From NCBI GenBank assembly GCA_963969495.1, contig OZ018324.1, forward strand, positions 139,682,355 through 139,746,354: DNA of 64,000 nt, read 5' to 3'. The notes beneath the pieces are model-generated. The model was not told where the DNA came from. It ran no database searches and worked only from the letters and a program-made list of their open reading frames with translations. The position numbers were made by a program, and so were the translations under genes. Shown here piece after piece: positions 33,291 to 44,835 of this stretch (positions are counted from its first letter, which is position 1; every line of letters begins with the position of its first letter). The DNA comes from Ceratothoa steindachneri (Eukaryota; Arthropoda; Malacostraca; Isopoda; Cymothoidae).

Positions 33291-36200
33291 ACCTGGAGGG
33301 CATATTCCTTTAATGGAATTGCCGTGGACTTCTGGCCAACTGGGAGGAGCTGCGGAGGCTAGTCTCGTCCCTTTCCCCGTTAGCTATCTTTTTGCAGGAG
33401 ACCATTCTAGGCGCGTGCCCCCTGCCCGCCCTTCCGGGGTATAAGGGTCTTGAGACCCCACCACCGCGGGATGGCTGGGCTGAGGGATGGCCGGGCTGGG
33501 GGATGCGCGGTTTACACCCGGCAAGATGTCTCTGTTCTTCCTTGATCTTTAGATACCTCCTTTCAGGCAGTGGCAGTGGCTGTGCAGCTGCACCTGAATA
33601 GGAGGTATACTATCATTTCTGCGTACATTTTACCGTTAGCTGATTTCGACGCGAGGGACTTCTGCTGCGTTGTGGCATGGTTGCTGAGGCCCTATGTCTT
33701 GCTTGGAAATCTAAACGGCAGGCTTCCTCCCTGGAGAGATTAATCCATAAATCCCAGGGGACAAGTCCTTGCCGATCTAATTGAAGAGCTTGAGATGGGT
33801 GTCCTAAACGTGGATGACTTTACACTTTACTGTCCGAGAACTGCTTCATTTTCTTGCCTTGACCCATCTTTGTGCTCTTCGGATGCACACCCTGATTTTG
33901 ATTAGGGGGTAGTCGATGACCTCCATGGTAGTGATCACTTTCCCATTCAAATATCATTTTCAGGGCAACTGTCGCCTGAGAGACCACCTCGGTGGTGCTT
34001 GGAGCGGGCGCGGTGGCCTGCATTTCAAGAAATAACTGAATTCTCTATCTCAGTCGAGGAGTTTAGGTCGGTAGATGAGGCCGTTGAGTTCTTCTCCGGC
34101 AACCTCATCGCCGTGGGCCTGACTACTATTCCTAGGACGTCTGGCCGTTTTGCACGCCGACCACTCCCATGGTGGTCGGCCGAGTGTGAGACGGCCCTCA
34201 AACAGAAACGTTATTCCTTCATTCGCTATAAGCGCCACCCAAATTATTTCACTGTCGCTAAATTTCGTCGGGTGAGGGCTAGGTTCCGGTATATTTCTAA
34301 GCACGCCCGCCGCTCTTCTTGGCGGGCATACGTGTCTTCACTTAATGGGAAGACCCCTTTAGCTGAGGTGTGGAAGCGAGTCAAAAGGATTCGGAGCAAG
34401 TTCTCACAGGACCCCCCTCCCGTTTTCCAGGAGAATGGGACCGCAATCTCGGACCCCGCGTCCGTAGCGGAATCCTTAGCGACCGCTTTTTCCGCATTCT
34501 CTAGCCGTGATGTCGCGGAAGGCCGCCAGCTGGACTTTACCTCGAAAGGTGAAGAACCCTTCACCGACAAGTTTACTGTGAGTGAGTTGCGTTCCGCTTT
34601 GTGCGCGGATATCACCCATATTCCGGACGATATGACGTACGCCATGCTTCGACACCTGGGTGAGCGAGGCATGGCCTTTCTGTTAAATTTGTTCAACAGG
34701 ATCTGGGTGGAAGGTCTTCCCCAGCCTCCTGGCGAATCGCTACTGTGCTCGCCTTTCGCAAACAAGGGACAGATCACTCTACTCCGCCCGGTTCTGTGCC
34801 CGGTTCTGCGCCCGGTTCTGCGCCCGGTTCTGCGCCCGGTTCTCCGCCCAATCTCTCTAACCTCTTGTGTGTTCAAGTTAAGGAGAAATTGGTAAATGTT
34901 AGATTAGCCCCTTTTCCTGGGCAGCGGAGGCCATCTGTCTACCACACAGTGCGGCTTCCACAAGTTCTACTCCACGTCGGATGCTCTGCTCCGACTGGAA
35001 AATGCCGTCTGCGAGGCTTTCTTTCATAGAAGGCACTACGCCACGGTGTTTTTCAATTGGGAGAAGGCCTATGATACCGCATGGCGATACGGTATCATGG
35101 AGACTGTCCACACGATGGGGGCGAGAGACCTCTCCCAATGTTTATATTTGAATTTTTGCGAGATCGTCGATTCCGCGTACGTGGGAAAGAGTCCTCTCCG
35201 GCCCAAAAGAGCAGGAGGAGAGGGTCCCGCAGGAAAGGGTCCTCAGTGTCACACTCTTTGCCCTGAGCATCAACGGCATCACCTCCGTGCTGCCGGAAGA
35301 TGTTCTCGCTACGCTCTACGTGGACGACCTATCGATCTCTTTTGAGGCGGCCCAGATGCCAACTCTGGAGCGTCAACTCCAACAGGCATTGAACCGCGTC
35401 TCTCGCTATGCCTAAGCGCACAGGTTTCGGTTTTCTTAGGCTAAGGCTTAGGGGGGGGGGCACTTCTGCCACCATCCACGGCTTCACCCCAACCCATATT
35501 TGTTTCTTAATAGGGTGAGCCTGGATGTGGTTGAGTCGCACCGTTTCCTTGGTGTTGTATTCGTCCGACGCCAACCTGGAGGCTCATATTCGCAGCCTTA
35601 TGGTCTCTTGTACCCGCACCATGGACATTCTACGTTCCGTGACGTTCAGCGCTTGGGGCGCTGATAGTGCTACTGCCTTACTTTTTTATCGATCTTTTTT
35701 TCACTTGAAGCTCGACTACGGATGCGAGTTTTATGCATCCACAGCCGAGCGTTTATTGCGGAAGGTAGATTCGATCTACCACACCGGCCTTCGCCTGCGA
35801 CCGGTGCCTTCCGGACTTTCCCCATTGAGAGCCTGTTGGTCGATGCTGGGGAGATCCCACTCGCTCTGCGCCGCGTGCTGTGCATCACTCGCCTGCGCAC
35901 GTGAGCACGGCGCCTCCCTAAGTCGCCAACAGCTCTCACTGCATCTGCATTTGGTCTCGATGGTGCCTATGCCACCGAAATACCGCAGTTTTACCCTAAG
36001 CCCTTCGGGCTTGGAATGCACCGGGAGTATTGCGTTCGACCTTTTCGGAGCACACATCGTGTCACGCTGGTACCGTGCCAGTGTATACGGATGGCTCCAA
36101 GTCCCAAGAGGGGTAGGGCTTCCACGCTTTATCCCCTCTGTTTGAAGTCAGCGGGGCTCTACCAGGCGCTGCGTTTGTCTTCACGGCCGAGCTTGTGGCA

Positions 36201-36850
36201 ATACACCCCTCGGTACGGGAGATTACGCGACGTGCCCGTTTCGAAGACCATATTGTGATCTATAGCGACTCACAAAGCTCCCCGAGTGCTTTCGGGGCAT
36301 TAGAATCTCTGCATCCCCTGGTTTGCGATAACCGTGACGCCATGGTTTTGGCGAGCCGGGCAGAAGTCGAGATTATCTTCTGCTAGGTTCCTGGACATGT
36401 AGGAATTGTGGAGAATGACGCCCCGATGAGGGCGCCAAAGAGTCCGCGAGGACTCTGCGACCGCCCAGCGTTTCGTTCTTCCTCACACCGACTACATGGC
36501 ATGAATACGGGCAGCTCTTCGGACTGCTTGGCAAAGAAGATGGGAGACGGTCGAAGGGAACTTAAAGTTGCGTGCCATTGCGCCGCGACTGTTTCCATGG
36601 ACCTATACCTCAATGTCGCGGCGGCTTCAGGATGCTTTCTGTCGTCTGCGAATCGGGCACACTCGTGTGACGCATTGCTATTTGATGGAGCGCTCGCCTG
36701 CGCCCTATTGCAACGACTGCGTCGTCCCCCAGACTGTTCGGCAAATTCTTGTCGAATGTCCCAGTCTGGGTGATCTTCGCGCACGACACCTGTCCCGGTA
36801 ATGGAATGGGTAGGGTCGCTACCGCCTATCCCTTTTGTACTCGGGACGAG
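33240..36850 (+). pseudogene. Family 1 ORF2 pseudogene
   Basis: Endonuclease region in broken frames (33290-33970; keeps GSDHFPIQISF, the catalytic S-D-H). A clean stretch runs 33999-34780. RT motifs follow: a repeat expansion at the FRPISLTS position, FFNWEKAYDTAWRYGI (35050-35100, with the first RT aspartate changed to Asn), YVDDLSIS (35318-35341), SKLDYG-like region (35705), RNase H remnants (36050-36440) and the CCHC end (CNDCVVPQTVRQILVEC, 36709-36759). Multiple frameshifts make it inactive. Confidence 0.85.
34789..34848 (+). repeat. 12-bp tandem repeat inside RT domain
   Basis: Five units of cggttctgcgcc (first and last with one change). The 46 kb copy has a single related ccggtttccgccc at the same place, coding for GFRPISLTS. 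The expansion therefore arose in this copy, inside the RT coding region. Confidence 0.9.
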
Positions 36851-37109
36851 TGCGTGCACTTTGACTGGTGGACTTGTTGACTTTTTTGGGGAGGCTGACC
36901 TTCTCCCTTTCATTTAACCAGGTTTAATTGTTGTTTTTGTTATTGTTTTTTTATTGTTCTGATATTGTTATTTCTTTTTATTGTTGTTTCCTGTTCAATT
37001 TTTTAAAGTAGCCCTAGAACTTGGCTGTTTATTTACGGCGACTTATGCCTAAGTCGGCAGTCACCAGATAGCCCCTTGAATAAAAAAAATAAAAATAAAA
37101 ATTAAAGAT

Positions 37110-37870
37110 TTCTTTGACATGTTGTTATATCAGTTTAGTAAGAAATCTACTTTCCTTTAGAAAACCTGTCAATCAGAGATAGTTATTTTGTTCTGTAAAT
37201 ATGTGTATATTGAGAAGCCCCACATCTGTGAAAGGATAGATAGCATCTCGGTTCGCCGAAGATCGGGTGACTCCGCGATGATGCAAGTCGTTGTTAATCG
37301 GGTTAAACAATATTTTAGTAAGGGGGTGGTGCTTTTTCCATTAGAAATCAGTGCGTGATTCTGGTCTAGCAGATTTTCAGTCTGCAGATTGCAATTTTTT
37401 GTCGACGTGATATTGTCGGTGGTCTCAACGCTGACGAATTTGGGAATATGTGGCACATTTTGTTTGTGCCCTCAAGGATGGCCCATCTGCCTAAGCAGGT
37501 TTCCCTGAGTGCGCTTCTTATTGTGTTCTTGTAGTCTATTTAATTTTGTGGTTTTGTGTACGTATGATTTGTTAGGCGTCGATTTAGCTGCTTTCAGATT
37601 TTTAATTCACATGTACGCTTGTATGGCAGTGAGCCAGCAGAGTGAGTCTTTTCTCAAGGTTTTCTTTAAATAGTTTCTTCTATATCATGGAGTAAGGGAT
37701 GCAGGTTGACTAGTTTTCTAAGAGCTTGTAGGCTGCTCCAGGAGTTGAAATAGATGGTATATTTTTCTTGATTCTGTTCGTATGCACATCTTGCTGCGTA
37801 TCTCGTGGCGTAGCATTCTGCCGTGAATATGATTGTTGTTTGACAAAGTAATTTCAGTCGATATATTCCA
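37110..37870 (-). pseudogene. RNase H and C-terminal remnant of another non-LTR element
   Basis: Read on the minus strand from 37860, the frames give FTAECYATRYAARCAYEQNQ, then YFNSWSSLQALRKL, then HPLLHDIEETI. This is the usual pattern of a non-LTR RNase H: the catalytic Glu helix, then the S-D-S strand (here NSW), then the following helix. A 95-codon frame (37456 to 37169) lies downstream and may be the C-terminal region. It differs from families 1 and 2. This is the only other minus-strand retroelement piece I recognise. Confidence 0.5.
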
Positions 37871-39125
37871 TGGCTGGGTGGCTCAAAATTGGTGGAGCCT
37901 CCAAAAGAAGAACCTCTGCCTCAAAAGCTACCCTGCTTACCTAATGTATTGAGGGAGAGGGAGAAAAAGACTAGTGGTATGCCAAACCTAGCAGGATAAG
38001 TCCTCGAAGGCGACGGTGCGTTGAGGTTCTTGTTCGATAGAGCACTCGAGTTCTGACACCGGGAAGCGTAAGGACCTTCTCTTTGAGAGCATTATCTTTA
38101 AAGGACTCGCTTTGCATCTGCCAGCTAGATTTGGGGTTATATTTCCCTAAATGAAATTGCCGCGGACTCCGGGCCAGCTGGGAGGAGCTGTGGAGGCTTG
38201 TATTCTCCAGTTTTCCCTTAGCTATGGTTTTACAGGAGACTATCGAAGGCGCGTTTCTCCTGCCCACCCTCCCAGGGTATAAAGGTTTCGCGACTCTGTA
38301 ACCTAGAGAGTAAGGCCGGGCAGAATAATTCGCTATTTACAAGCGCAATTATTTGTTACTTCTCTTTGCTTTAAATAACTTTTTATGCAGTAGTAGTGTA
38401 GCATTAACTGGATATGCGGTATATCCCGAATTTTTTCCTCTTTTCCACAGTCGGCCCACTTCGACGCAGCGAAATTTCGCAGCACCACGGTGCTTTATAG
38501 AGGTCCTATCTGCTGTTAGGGGAATAGATCGGTAGTCGCCCCCTCTAGGAACACTACTCGAACAATCCCAGGTGTCGCGACCTTTTTGACCTGATCGACG
38601 TGCTTAAGATACGTGTCCTAAGTTTCAAAGAGACCTTAAAGATGGACCTATGCCCCCTAATCCTTCTACAGCTTCAGGAAAATTTCTAGTCTTTCATAAA
38701 ATTAAGTACACTCGGGATGCAGCGACATTTACTGAGTGCTCGGCTACATTTTTTGCCATGACAGGAATCCCCCATTCCCAGACTTTTCTCCACATTCTTG
38801 TTGAATGACCCAGTTCGGGTCATCTTCGTAAAAATTTGCTGTCCAGGTATCCTGATGAGCGGAATCACTTTTACTCGGGATGGGTTAGTGTACACACAAT
38901 TGTGGCTATGAACTTTAGGGGGAAGCGAAGTTCCATCCATTTTATTGAAAACTTTGTTGCATGTTGCTCATTACTGCGTCGGGAGGAGGCTGGCCTTTCC
39001 TCGATGCAGGACAAACCTTTCAAGGTTTTTCCTTTTATACGAAGTTTAGAATAGCCTACTACTAGGTTATACTTTTAACTAGGATCACCCGGGCCATTGT
39101 GGCTGGTCGCCAGATGGGCAAATTG
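37871..39125 (+). mobile_element. Family 1 deleted copy
   Basis: Begins in the gag tail just before ORF2 (ggtggctcaaaattggtggagcctccaaaag, compare 44570-44620), reads through ORF2 start and endonuclease (38110-38280), skips most of ORF2, and resumes at the C-terminal zinc region (38690-38830). It ends in tagcctactactaggtta, a decayed stem-loop (39077-39107) and gatgggcaaattgctagaaaaaaa. Confidence 0.7.
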
Positions 39126-39520
39126 CTAGAAAAAAATGCAGATATTTGACTGTCTAGACGTATCCTTATTTGATTCAGCGCTTTCCTGCACCTTGTTACG
39201 ACGACTGCGCTATCCTCCGAAAGTTCAAAATGTTCTAGTTGAATGTTAAAGATTGTGTTATCTCTGCGCGCGTTACTTTTTCCGGTTCCTTGATCAGCGG
39301 ACTTTCTCTCACTTATTCCTTTTATTTGCAAAGAGTTCTGGCAAACAAACTTGTCAATCTTATGGCTACTTGGAAGATGCCGACCTTCTCTTTACTTTCT
39401 TTGGTGTTTGTTGCATGTTCTTGCCTAGAATTGAGGCGCACCGACAAGAGATGCCAGAGTTTGCTTCCCTCTAACCATTTATGTTCTTTAGTGTTTTAGA
39501 TTTAGTTTTTGTATTTAACA
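39126..39520 (+). mobile_element. Family 1 3' fragment stacked on previous tail
   Basis: Starts inside the ORF2 CCHC region (gattcagcgctttcctgcaccttgttacgacgactgcgctatcctccgaaagttc, 39174-39228) directly after the previous A-rich tail, and decays into a 3' UTR near 39500. No terminal stem-loop is recognisable. Confidence 0.6.
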
Positions 39521-39910
39521 ATATTTTTTTATCTATTCAATCAATAATCAATGGATGATTACTGTTACTAATTCCCGATTGTTTAGGAACCAGTGGTGGG
39601 GAAAAAATATCCCAGTGAAAAAATTAAATGTTGGATCAGTTTAACCTAAGAACTATATATGGTTTAAAGGTTGAGCAAATTAAAATTAAATTTCACAATT
39701 TTCGTTCTTGCACTGCAATTACTCTTTTAATTCCATTAGTTTAGTTTGTGAATCGGTTAATTTCTTCAAGAAATTGACTTGGTTATTTACTATTTCCTTC
39801 CTTATTTTCAACCTTTAAGTTAGATCTCCATCAATATTTACTTCAAATCCATTGCCCTTTACAAGCTTTCTTAGTATTGTAACCCTTCTTAACAAGGTTT
39901 TTTTCTATAG
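39521..39910. other. Intron before exon 6
   Basis: AT-rich intron ending with the acceptor gtttttttctatag. Nothing else recognised. Confidence 0.5.
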
Positions 39911-40033
39911 CGCTTCATGGTGAGTTGACTGGTGTAGGACCATATGGACCTCCTACGAAACGGAAAAGAAAGAAGCCTGCTCCGGGCACCAAATGTTCAA
40001 AGATGGTTCAAAAGAGGCAGACGGAACTTTACC
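39911..40033 (+). CDS. Host gene exon 6, basic segment (phase 1-1)
   Basis: Exon of 123 bases, acceptor ttttttctatag, donor tacc/gtaagt, open in phase 1. It encodes LHGELTGVGPYGPP, followed by a strongly basic stretch (TKRKRKKPAPGTK) and CSKMVQKRQTELY. The KRKRKK run has the look of a nuclear localisation signal, which argues against a secreted product, though that is inference from composition only. It has strong splice sites and is one of the more secure exons. Confidence 0.75.
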
Positions 40034-40059
40034 GTAAGTTTGATTGCAAGCAATTTCAT

Positions 40060-40290
40060 TAAAGATTGCTTCATACCCGTAAGGGGCGCGGCGAGGTTCA
40101 ACATCTGGACGCTGTGCTGACGGGGCCTCAGTCTTTTCTCCTTTCTGGTTGGCCTCTAATTTCACAGGGTAGACGCCGTCCAGCTTACTCACGCCAAACT
40201 AGCCTAAATCTTGGCTGAGAGGGAGTGAATAACGTTCCGTGAGCTCCATGTCGACTCATTGTGGCTCCCTCTTTTTGTCAAGATTATATA
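40060..40290 (+). mobile_element. Family 1 leader fragment
   Basis: Starts cccgtaaggggcgcggcgagg (40069), the same leader start as at 8735, and continues through ttggcctctaatttcacagggtagacgccg (40150-40180) and the ggctgagagggagtgaataacgttcc block, then diverges near 40260. It begins only 35 bases after the exon 6 donor. Confidence 0.7.
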
Positions 40291-41740
40291 TTTAATGACT
40301 TTAGCGCCCCAGTCTTACACTACTACTTAGGATGGAAACCCTTCCTCTATTGGCTGAGTACTCTTTAATTACTGTATTATAAGAGTACCACAGCGTTTAA
40401 TCAGTTTTAAGGAAAGAACGGGCCAACACGTAAGGATCTAGTTAGACACCAAGAATTAACCTTAAATATACATCTTTTTAATTTATAAATTATCTCAAAT
40501 ATTTACACTAAATTATAAAAGTTTAACATGGTTTGAAAGAATTGAATAAGGGCCTATTCCTGACGCGAGTCCAAAGCAAAGTAGACCACGTAAACAAAAC
40601 AATTGCCAGTTGGTTAATTTATGAAGACCTTTTAGTACAGAATTTAGCCACGATTTACGTTCCACTAATCTAACTAAAATAGGATGATAGTCACTAAATA
40701 TTATCTTTAGTTTGCTTGGGTACAGCATTAAATCCTACTTAATCAGAACAAATATATATTTATTTGGGCTTGCATGACCTTGAAAGGAACAGGGTTGACG
40801 GATGTCGCTATATTGGATTTTTCAGGATTTTTCGCGTTGCAGAGGGCGGATGGTGGTTGTCCCGGAGATTGTAGAAAACGATGTCAAATTCTTATAACTT
40901 TATCTATCCGGTTATAGTTTAAAGTAAGGAGAGTTGTGCTCTGGTTCGAGGAGTACTCTTCCGTTTAGCCCTTGAGTTTTTCTAGTATCCTTGTCTTCTT
41001 CGCAGGGTTGCCCAACTGGGTTTTGGTTTACGAGGTGATTCCGAAAGTAATTAAATTGGGATTGCAATTCGAGTCCCTCGAGGGTGAGCGGATCCTTTGT
41101 CTTGCTCCCAAAATTCCTGCTTGGCACGTAGGAATTGTGATCCAGCCAGACCTCTTGCTTAGTCTGAAGGATAAATCCGTATGGCACCGATAAGAAAACG
41201 AGACGAACTTCTAAGTCTTACAAGTAGTATTCGAAACTGTGCGAGGAACTTATCACAATGATCTAGTCCTCTATCGTCTCTAACAGAATAATAATCTCTT
41301 GCTTCCTCACGCGGTCTATTTATATAGCGGAAACAGCCCCACCTAAGGGAGACGGGGTAATGCATGCGAGGGGAGCGCGAGGGGTGAGGGGGAGTGGCAT
41401 CGCGTAGCCCATGACTGCTTTTTAATTAGAAGCACCGACAACAGTCACATTATTTCTCCTAGATAGTTTATCTGACACAGATTTTTGGCTCTCTGACCGT
41501 GGGCCTCCCGACCTCGTAGGTTATCGGATCATTTGAGAGCTGCTTAAAGGCCTTTTGTAGCGACCTTGGTCCTGCAGCTCGACTCGATTGCCCACTCGGT
41601 TGGGAGATCAGAGGCCTTCGGCAGTTAGACTTTTAGTCAGACGACTAACGTTCAAATGCCCCTCATCTTCTGGTACGTTTCTCTTGCTCTCCCCGAAGAG
41701 GGATTTTAATATATGTTCACTTGGACTTCTGGGGGGCTTT
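40291..41740. other. Unclassified, possibly one old retroelement fragment
   Basis: No exon is supported. At 41120-41143 cctgcttggcacgtaggaattgtg resembles the RNase H end of family 1 (cctggacatgtaggaattgcg), so an old fragment may lie around 40950-41240. The rest, including a GC-rich purine stretch at 41340-41400, is not recognised. Confidence 0.3.
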
Positions 41741-41744
41741 GATA

Positions 41745-41889
41745 TTATTCTTATACTCCGGTCTGGGGTGGTGGGTTTTTAACAACCTGCTTTAACCCCA
41801 CCCGCACCTTTACATACCTTCTTTCTCCTTTCACCGTCTAAATTTTACGACATGCCTAAGGTGGAGCCGCCATGCTAAGTAACCAGGCG
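41745..41889 (+). mobile_element. Family 1 leader fragment
   Basis: tactccggtctggggtggtgggtttttaacaacctgc to gcctaaggtggagccgccatgcta repeats the leader segment found at 42128-42255. It lies directly before the main copy as a partial leader duplication. Confidence 0.7.
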
Positions 41890-42396
41890 GGCGGGAGTAG
41901 ACTTTCCGCCCGCCTAGTTTTACCGACCTTTTGTTCACTCGTCGTCGAGCGAGCCTAGCCTCTCTTCCTTCCTTCAAAACACTTGTTTCTTCTCTTTTCA
42001 CAGAACCTCTCCCACAACTTTCTCTGGTCAGCCTCTAATTTCACAGGGTAGATGCTGACCTTCCTTTCAGCCAACCGTCCCTCATCGGGGCTGAGGGGGT
42101 GGGGGACAATGTTCCCTAACCCCTGAGCTCCGGTCTGGGGTGGCTGGTTTTTAACTACCTGCTTCATCCCCACCCATACCTTCCTCACATCCCTTTTCCT
42201 CTCGTCTTCAAAATCTATCATTTATACGCCGTGTCCAAGGTGGAGCCGCCATGCCGATGGACTGCCAGGCCACCAGGCGGGAGGGGTGGTCCCAAATGGC
42301 GGCGCCTGGCTCTGCTGGGCCTGTAAGCACCTCTCGCAGTGCGGGCTACTGCGAGAGGTGTGCCCTATTGCATCCCGTATTAAAAGAAGGGTCACC

Positions 42397-44835
42397 ATGC
42401 CCAATGATAAAAATCACACCAAAAAACCCAACCCCCAAATTCCCCAAGAACAACGGAGCCGCCCTCGGGCAGCTCCAGCAAAAAAATGGCGGTCCTCCCC
42501 CCTGTGCTTGTACAGGGGACCCTCCATATTTCTCTAACCGGAGAGGAGGCTTACTCCTCTACTTCGCCTACGGGTGCAGGGGACTCCCCCTCACCCCCTT
42601 CTCTGGAGGTGCTTTAGGGCACCTCCCTTTTCCCAGCGGCAGTCCCCTCTTTTCTTTCCAAGGGGACTGCCAAGAAAGCCAGCAGGCAGCCCTTAGCCAA
42701 CCGCTCCCCATCAAAACGGCTCGGTAGGGCAAACCCCCTTAGGGGGGAGAGGCAAGCCAGGCCCCTTCGGTCGCTTCCCTCAAAAGACCTGCTGGCAAAA
42801 ATATTAAACCTTGCCGGGGTCAAGGCCTGTGCCTCCCCAAACAGGACTGGCGACACTGCCAAGGGGACCTGCAATGTCCTGGGAGGGGATGGCCAACTGG
42901 AGGCCCCTCCCGTGATAGACATGGTCCTTGAGGAGACCCAGCCTCAGACGGTAGGTCCTTCCATGGGGGGGAATTCGGGCTCGGAGCCAAGCACCGAACC
43001 CGAGTCCGCCCCTATGCAAGGTCCTCCTCAAATGGCTGAGGGCTCCGAGGCAGAAGGAGGGGAGGGATCTCCTCCGACAGGTGCCCCTACGACAACCAGG
43101 ACCTTCCCCATTTCGGAAAGGGACCTGGCTGAGGCCGGTCCATCTGGCCTAGGGACTTCTGCCGGCGAAGGTGAAAAGCGGATTCATTTCCCGCCCTCCT
43201 CTCCAAAAAAGAAAAAGACTAAAAAGACTAAAAGGACGAAAAAGACTCGGGGCTCCTCTCCATCCGCGGGGGCTGCGGGGACGGATGGGTCTGCTGCCAC
43301 TTTGGTAGGAGACCAAGCCAAGATCGGCAAATCCGGCCCCTCTACTCCCTCGTGTGCGGAGCCCCTGACTAAGACCAAGAGTGCACAGGGCGGAGCCTCG
43401 ATGACATCGGGGCCCCTGATTCAGAGGTTACCTGGCGTTTTCGAGCCCGCTGGCTTCAAACGCTTCCTCGTTATTCGCTCCACTGATGGCACCATGTTGT
43501 CCAAGGGCAACATGATCCATCAGAGGAGAGGATTAGCTAGTGCAATTGGTAGAGAGCCGAAGGTGACCCGTTTCTCGGACGGCAGCCTTCTGGCGAATGC
43601 GGCGAATCCCGCCGAGGCGGCCAAGATAAGTGCTCTTCGGACACTTCATGGCACCCCGGTGAGTGTGACGCCGCACTCTACCATGAACTTTGTGAAAGGA
43701 GTAGTTTATGCGAGGGAACTCGTTGACTACTCCATTGAGGACATCACCCTAGAGCTGGCCGACCATGGGGCGGTCAAGGTCGAACGTGTGATGAGAAAAC
43801 AGGGAGGGGCTTCGAGACCCACCCCTACACTCTTCGTCACGTTCGACTGTGACAAGCTCCCTGAGTCGGTGCGTGCCGGTTGGTACCGCTACTGCGTTAA
43901 GGCATTCGTGCCACTGCCGCGGCGGTGCTATTACTGTCACCGCTTCGGCCATACGAATCGCTCATGTAGACGTGCAAAGTCGGGGTCACCCGAAGTCTGT
44001 GTAAATTGCTCCAAGGTCGCACACGATAAGTCCAAATCGTGTGTGGCCAAGTGTGTCAATTGCGGAGAGCCGCACCCTGCTTCTTCGAAGCAATGTGGTG
44101 CATATCTCCTGGAGAAAGAAATCCTGGCCGTTCAGGCCCAGGATAGACTCTCATTCCGCGAGGCTAAGGACTTGGTCCTAGCGCCCAGCTCTGCCTGGGA
44201 CGTCATATGCCTCAGTAGTTCGAAAGGCACCCTCTGCTCCTGGCCCATCAAGGCCAACGAGCATGGTTGTTTCCGCGCCCATTCGGGGCCCTTCTGCGGG
44301 CTCTACCCAACCTGGGCGCTCCCCTGGTAAAGCTGGCGGCAAAAAGGGTTCATACCCAGCCCCGGCTAAAACCAGGGCTCCCCCCTCTTCCCCCAGCGTG
44401 ACCGTTTCCCGCAAGGCGAAACGGCCACGCGCCTCCACCGAGTCGTTAGACTCACAGGAGGCAACACCCCTGAAGATGGTCGCTAGGCCATCTTCCGGGG
44501 TTCCTAAAGCTGTCCCCCGAAAGGAGGACAGCAACAAAGGAGCTTCGGCTCCTTCGCCCACGCCCCGAGGTGGAGCGAGTGGCTCGGAGACGGTGGTTCC
44601 TCGAAAAGAGGCCCCCCCGCCTCCGAAGCCGCAGCGCCCGCCTAAGGTTTCGAGGCAGAGGGAGGAAAAGACTCGCTTGGCGAGCCCAACCTCCCCCAAT
44701 AAGTCCTCGAAGGCGACAGCGCCTTCAGCGCTTTGCCTGGCCAACAGCGCCCGGGGTTCTGCCCCCGGGAAGCGTTCGGCCATTCCCGTGAATGTCTTCA
44801 ATTCGAGGAGGGCCCCCGCGTCTCCTCCGAGCTAG
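42397..44835 (+). pseudogene. Family 1 gag-like ORF1, nearly complete
   Basis: Starts MPNDKNHTKKPNPQ. A frameshift occurs near 42490-42530 and a TAG at 42615-42617. The frame is then open from about 42640 to 44190: LLAKILNLAGVKACASP, VLEETQPQTVGPSM, a Lys run (KKKKTKKTKRTKK), LIQRLPGVFEPAGFKRFLVI, and three zinc knuckles (CYYCHRFGHTNRSC, CVNCSKVAHDKSKSC, CVNCGEPHPASSKQC; about 43927-44095). A two-base loss near 44186 shifts the frame; the Pro/Ser/Lys-rich tail continues in another frame (44263-44835) to TAG. Known role of such proteins: RNA binding and particle formation. Confidence 0.88.

Larger units (their letters stand above)
30567..37100 (+). mobile_element. Family 1 non-LTR retrotransposon, near full length, inactive
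   Basis: The second most complete copy. The leader is entered at tcatccccacccataccttcc (30567), so it is slightly 5'-truncated relative to 41890. Gag and ORF2 are complete in order but frameshifted. The 3' UTR has tagccctagaacttggctg, the terminal stem-loop (GGCGACT 37037-37043, AGTCACC 37059-37065) and an A-rich tail (37078-37108). Plus orientation, as the host gene. Confidence 0.9.

Noticed and set aside
37169..37456. Stand-alone minus-strand gene
   Set aside because: It lies directly behind an RNase H remnant on the same strand and is best seen as the end of that retroelement.
40912..41187. Minus-strand coding gene
   Set aside because: No domain or splice support; the plus strand shows weak similarity to the family 1 RNase H end.
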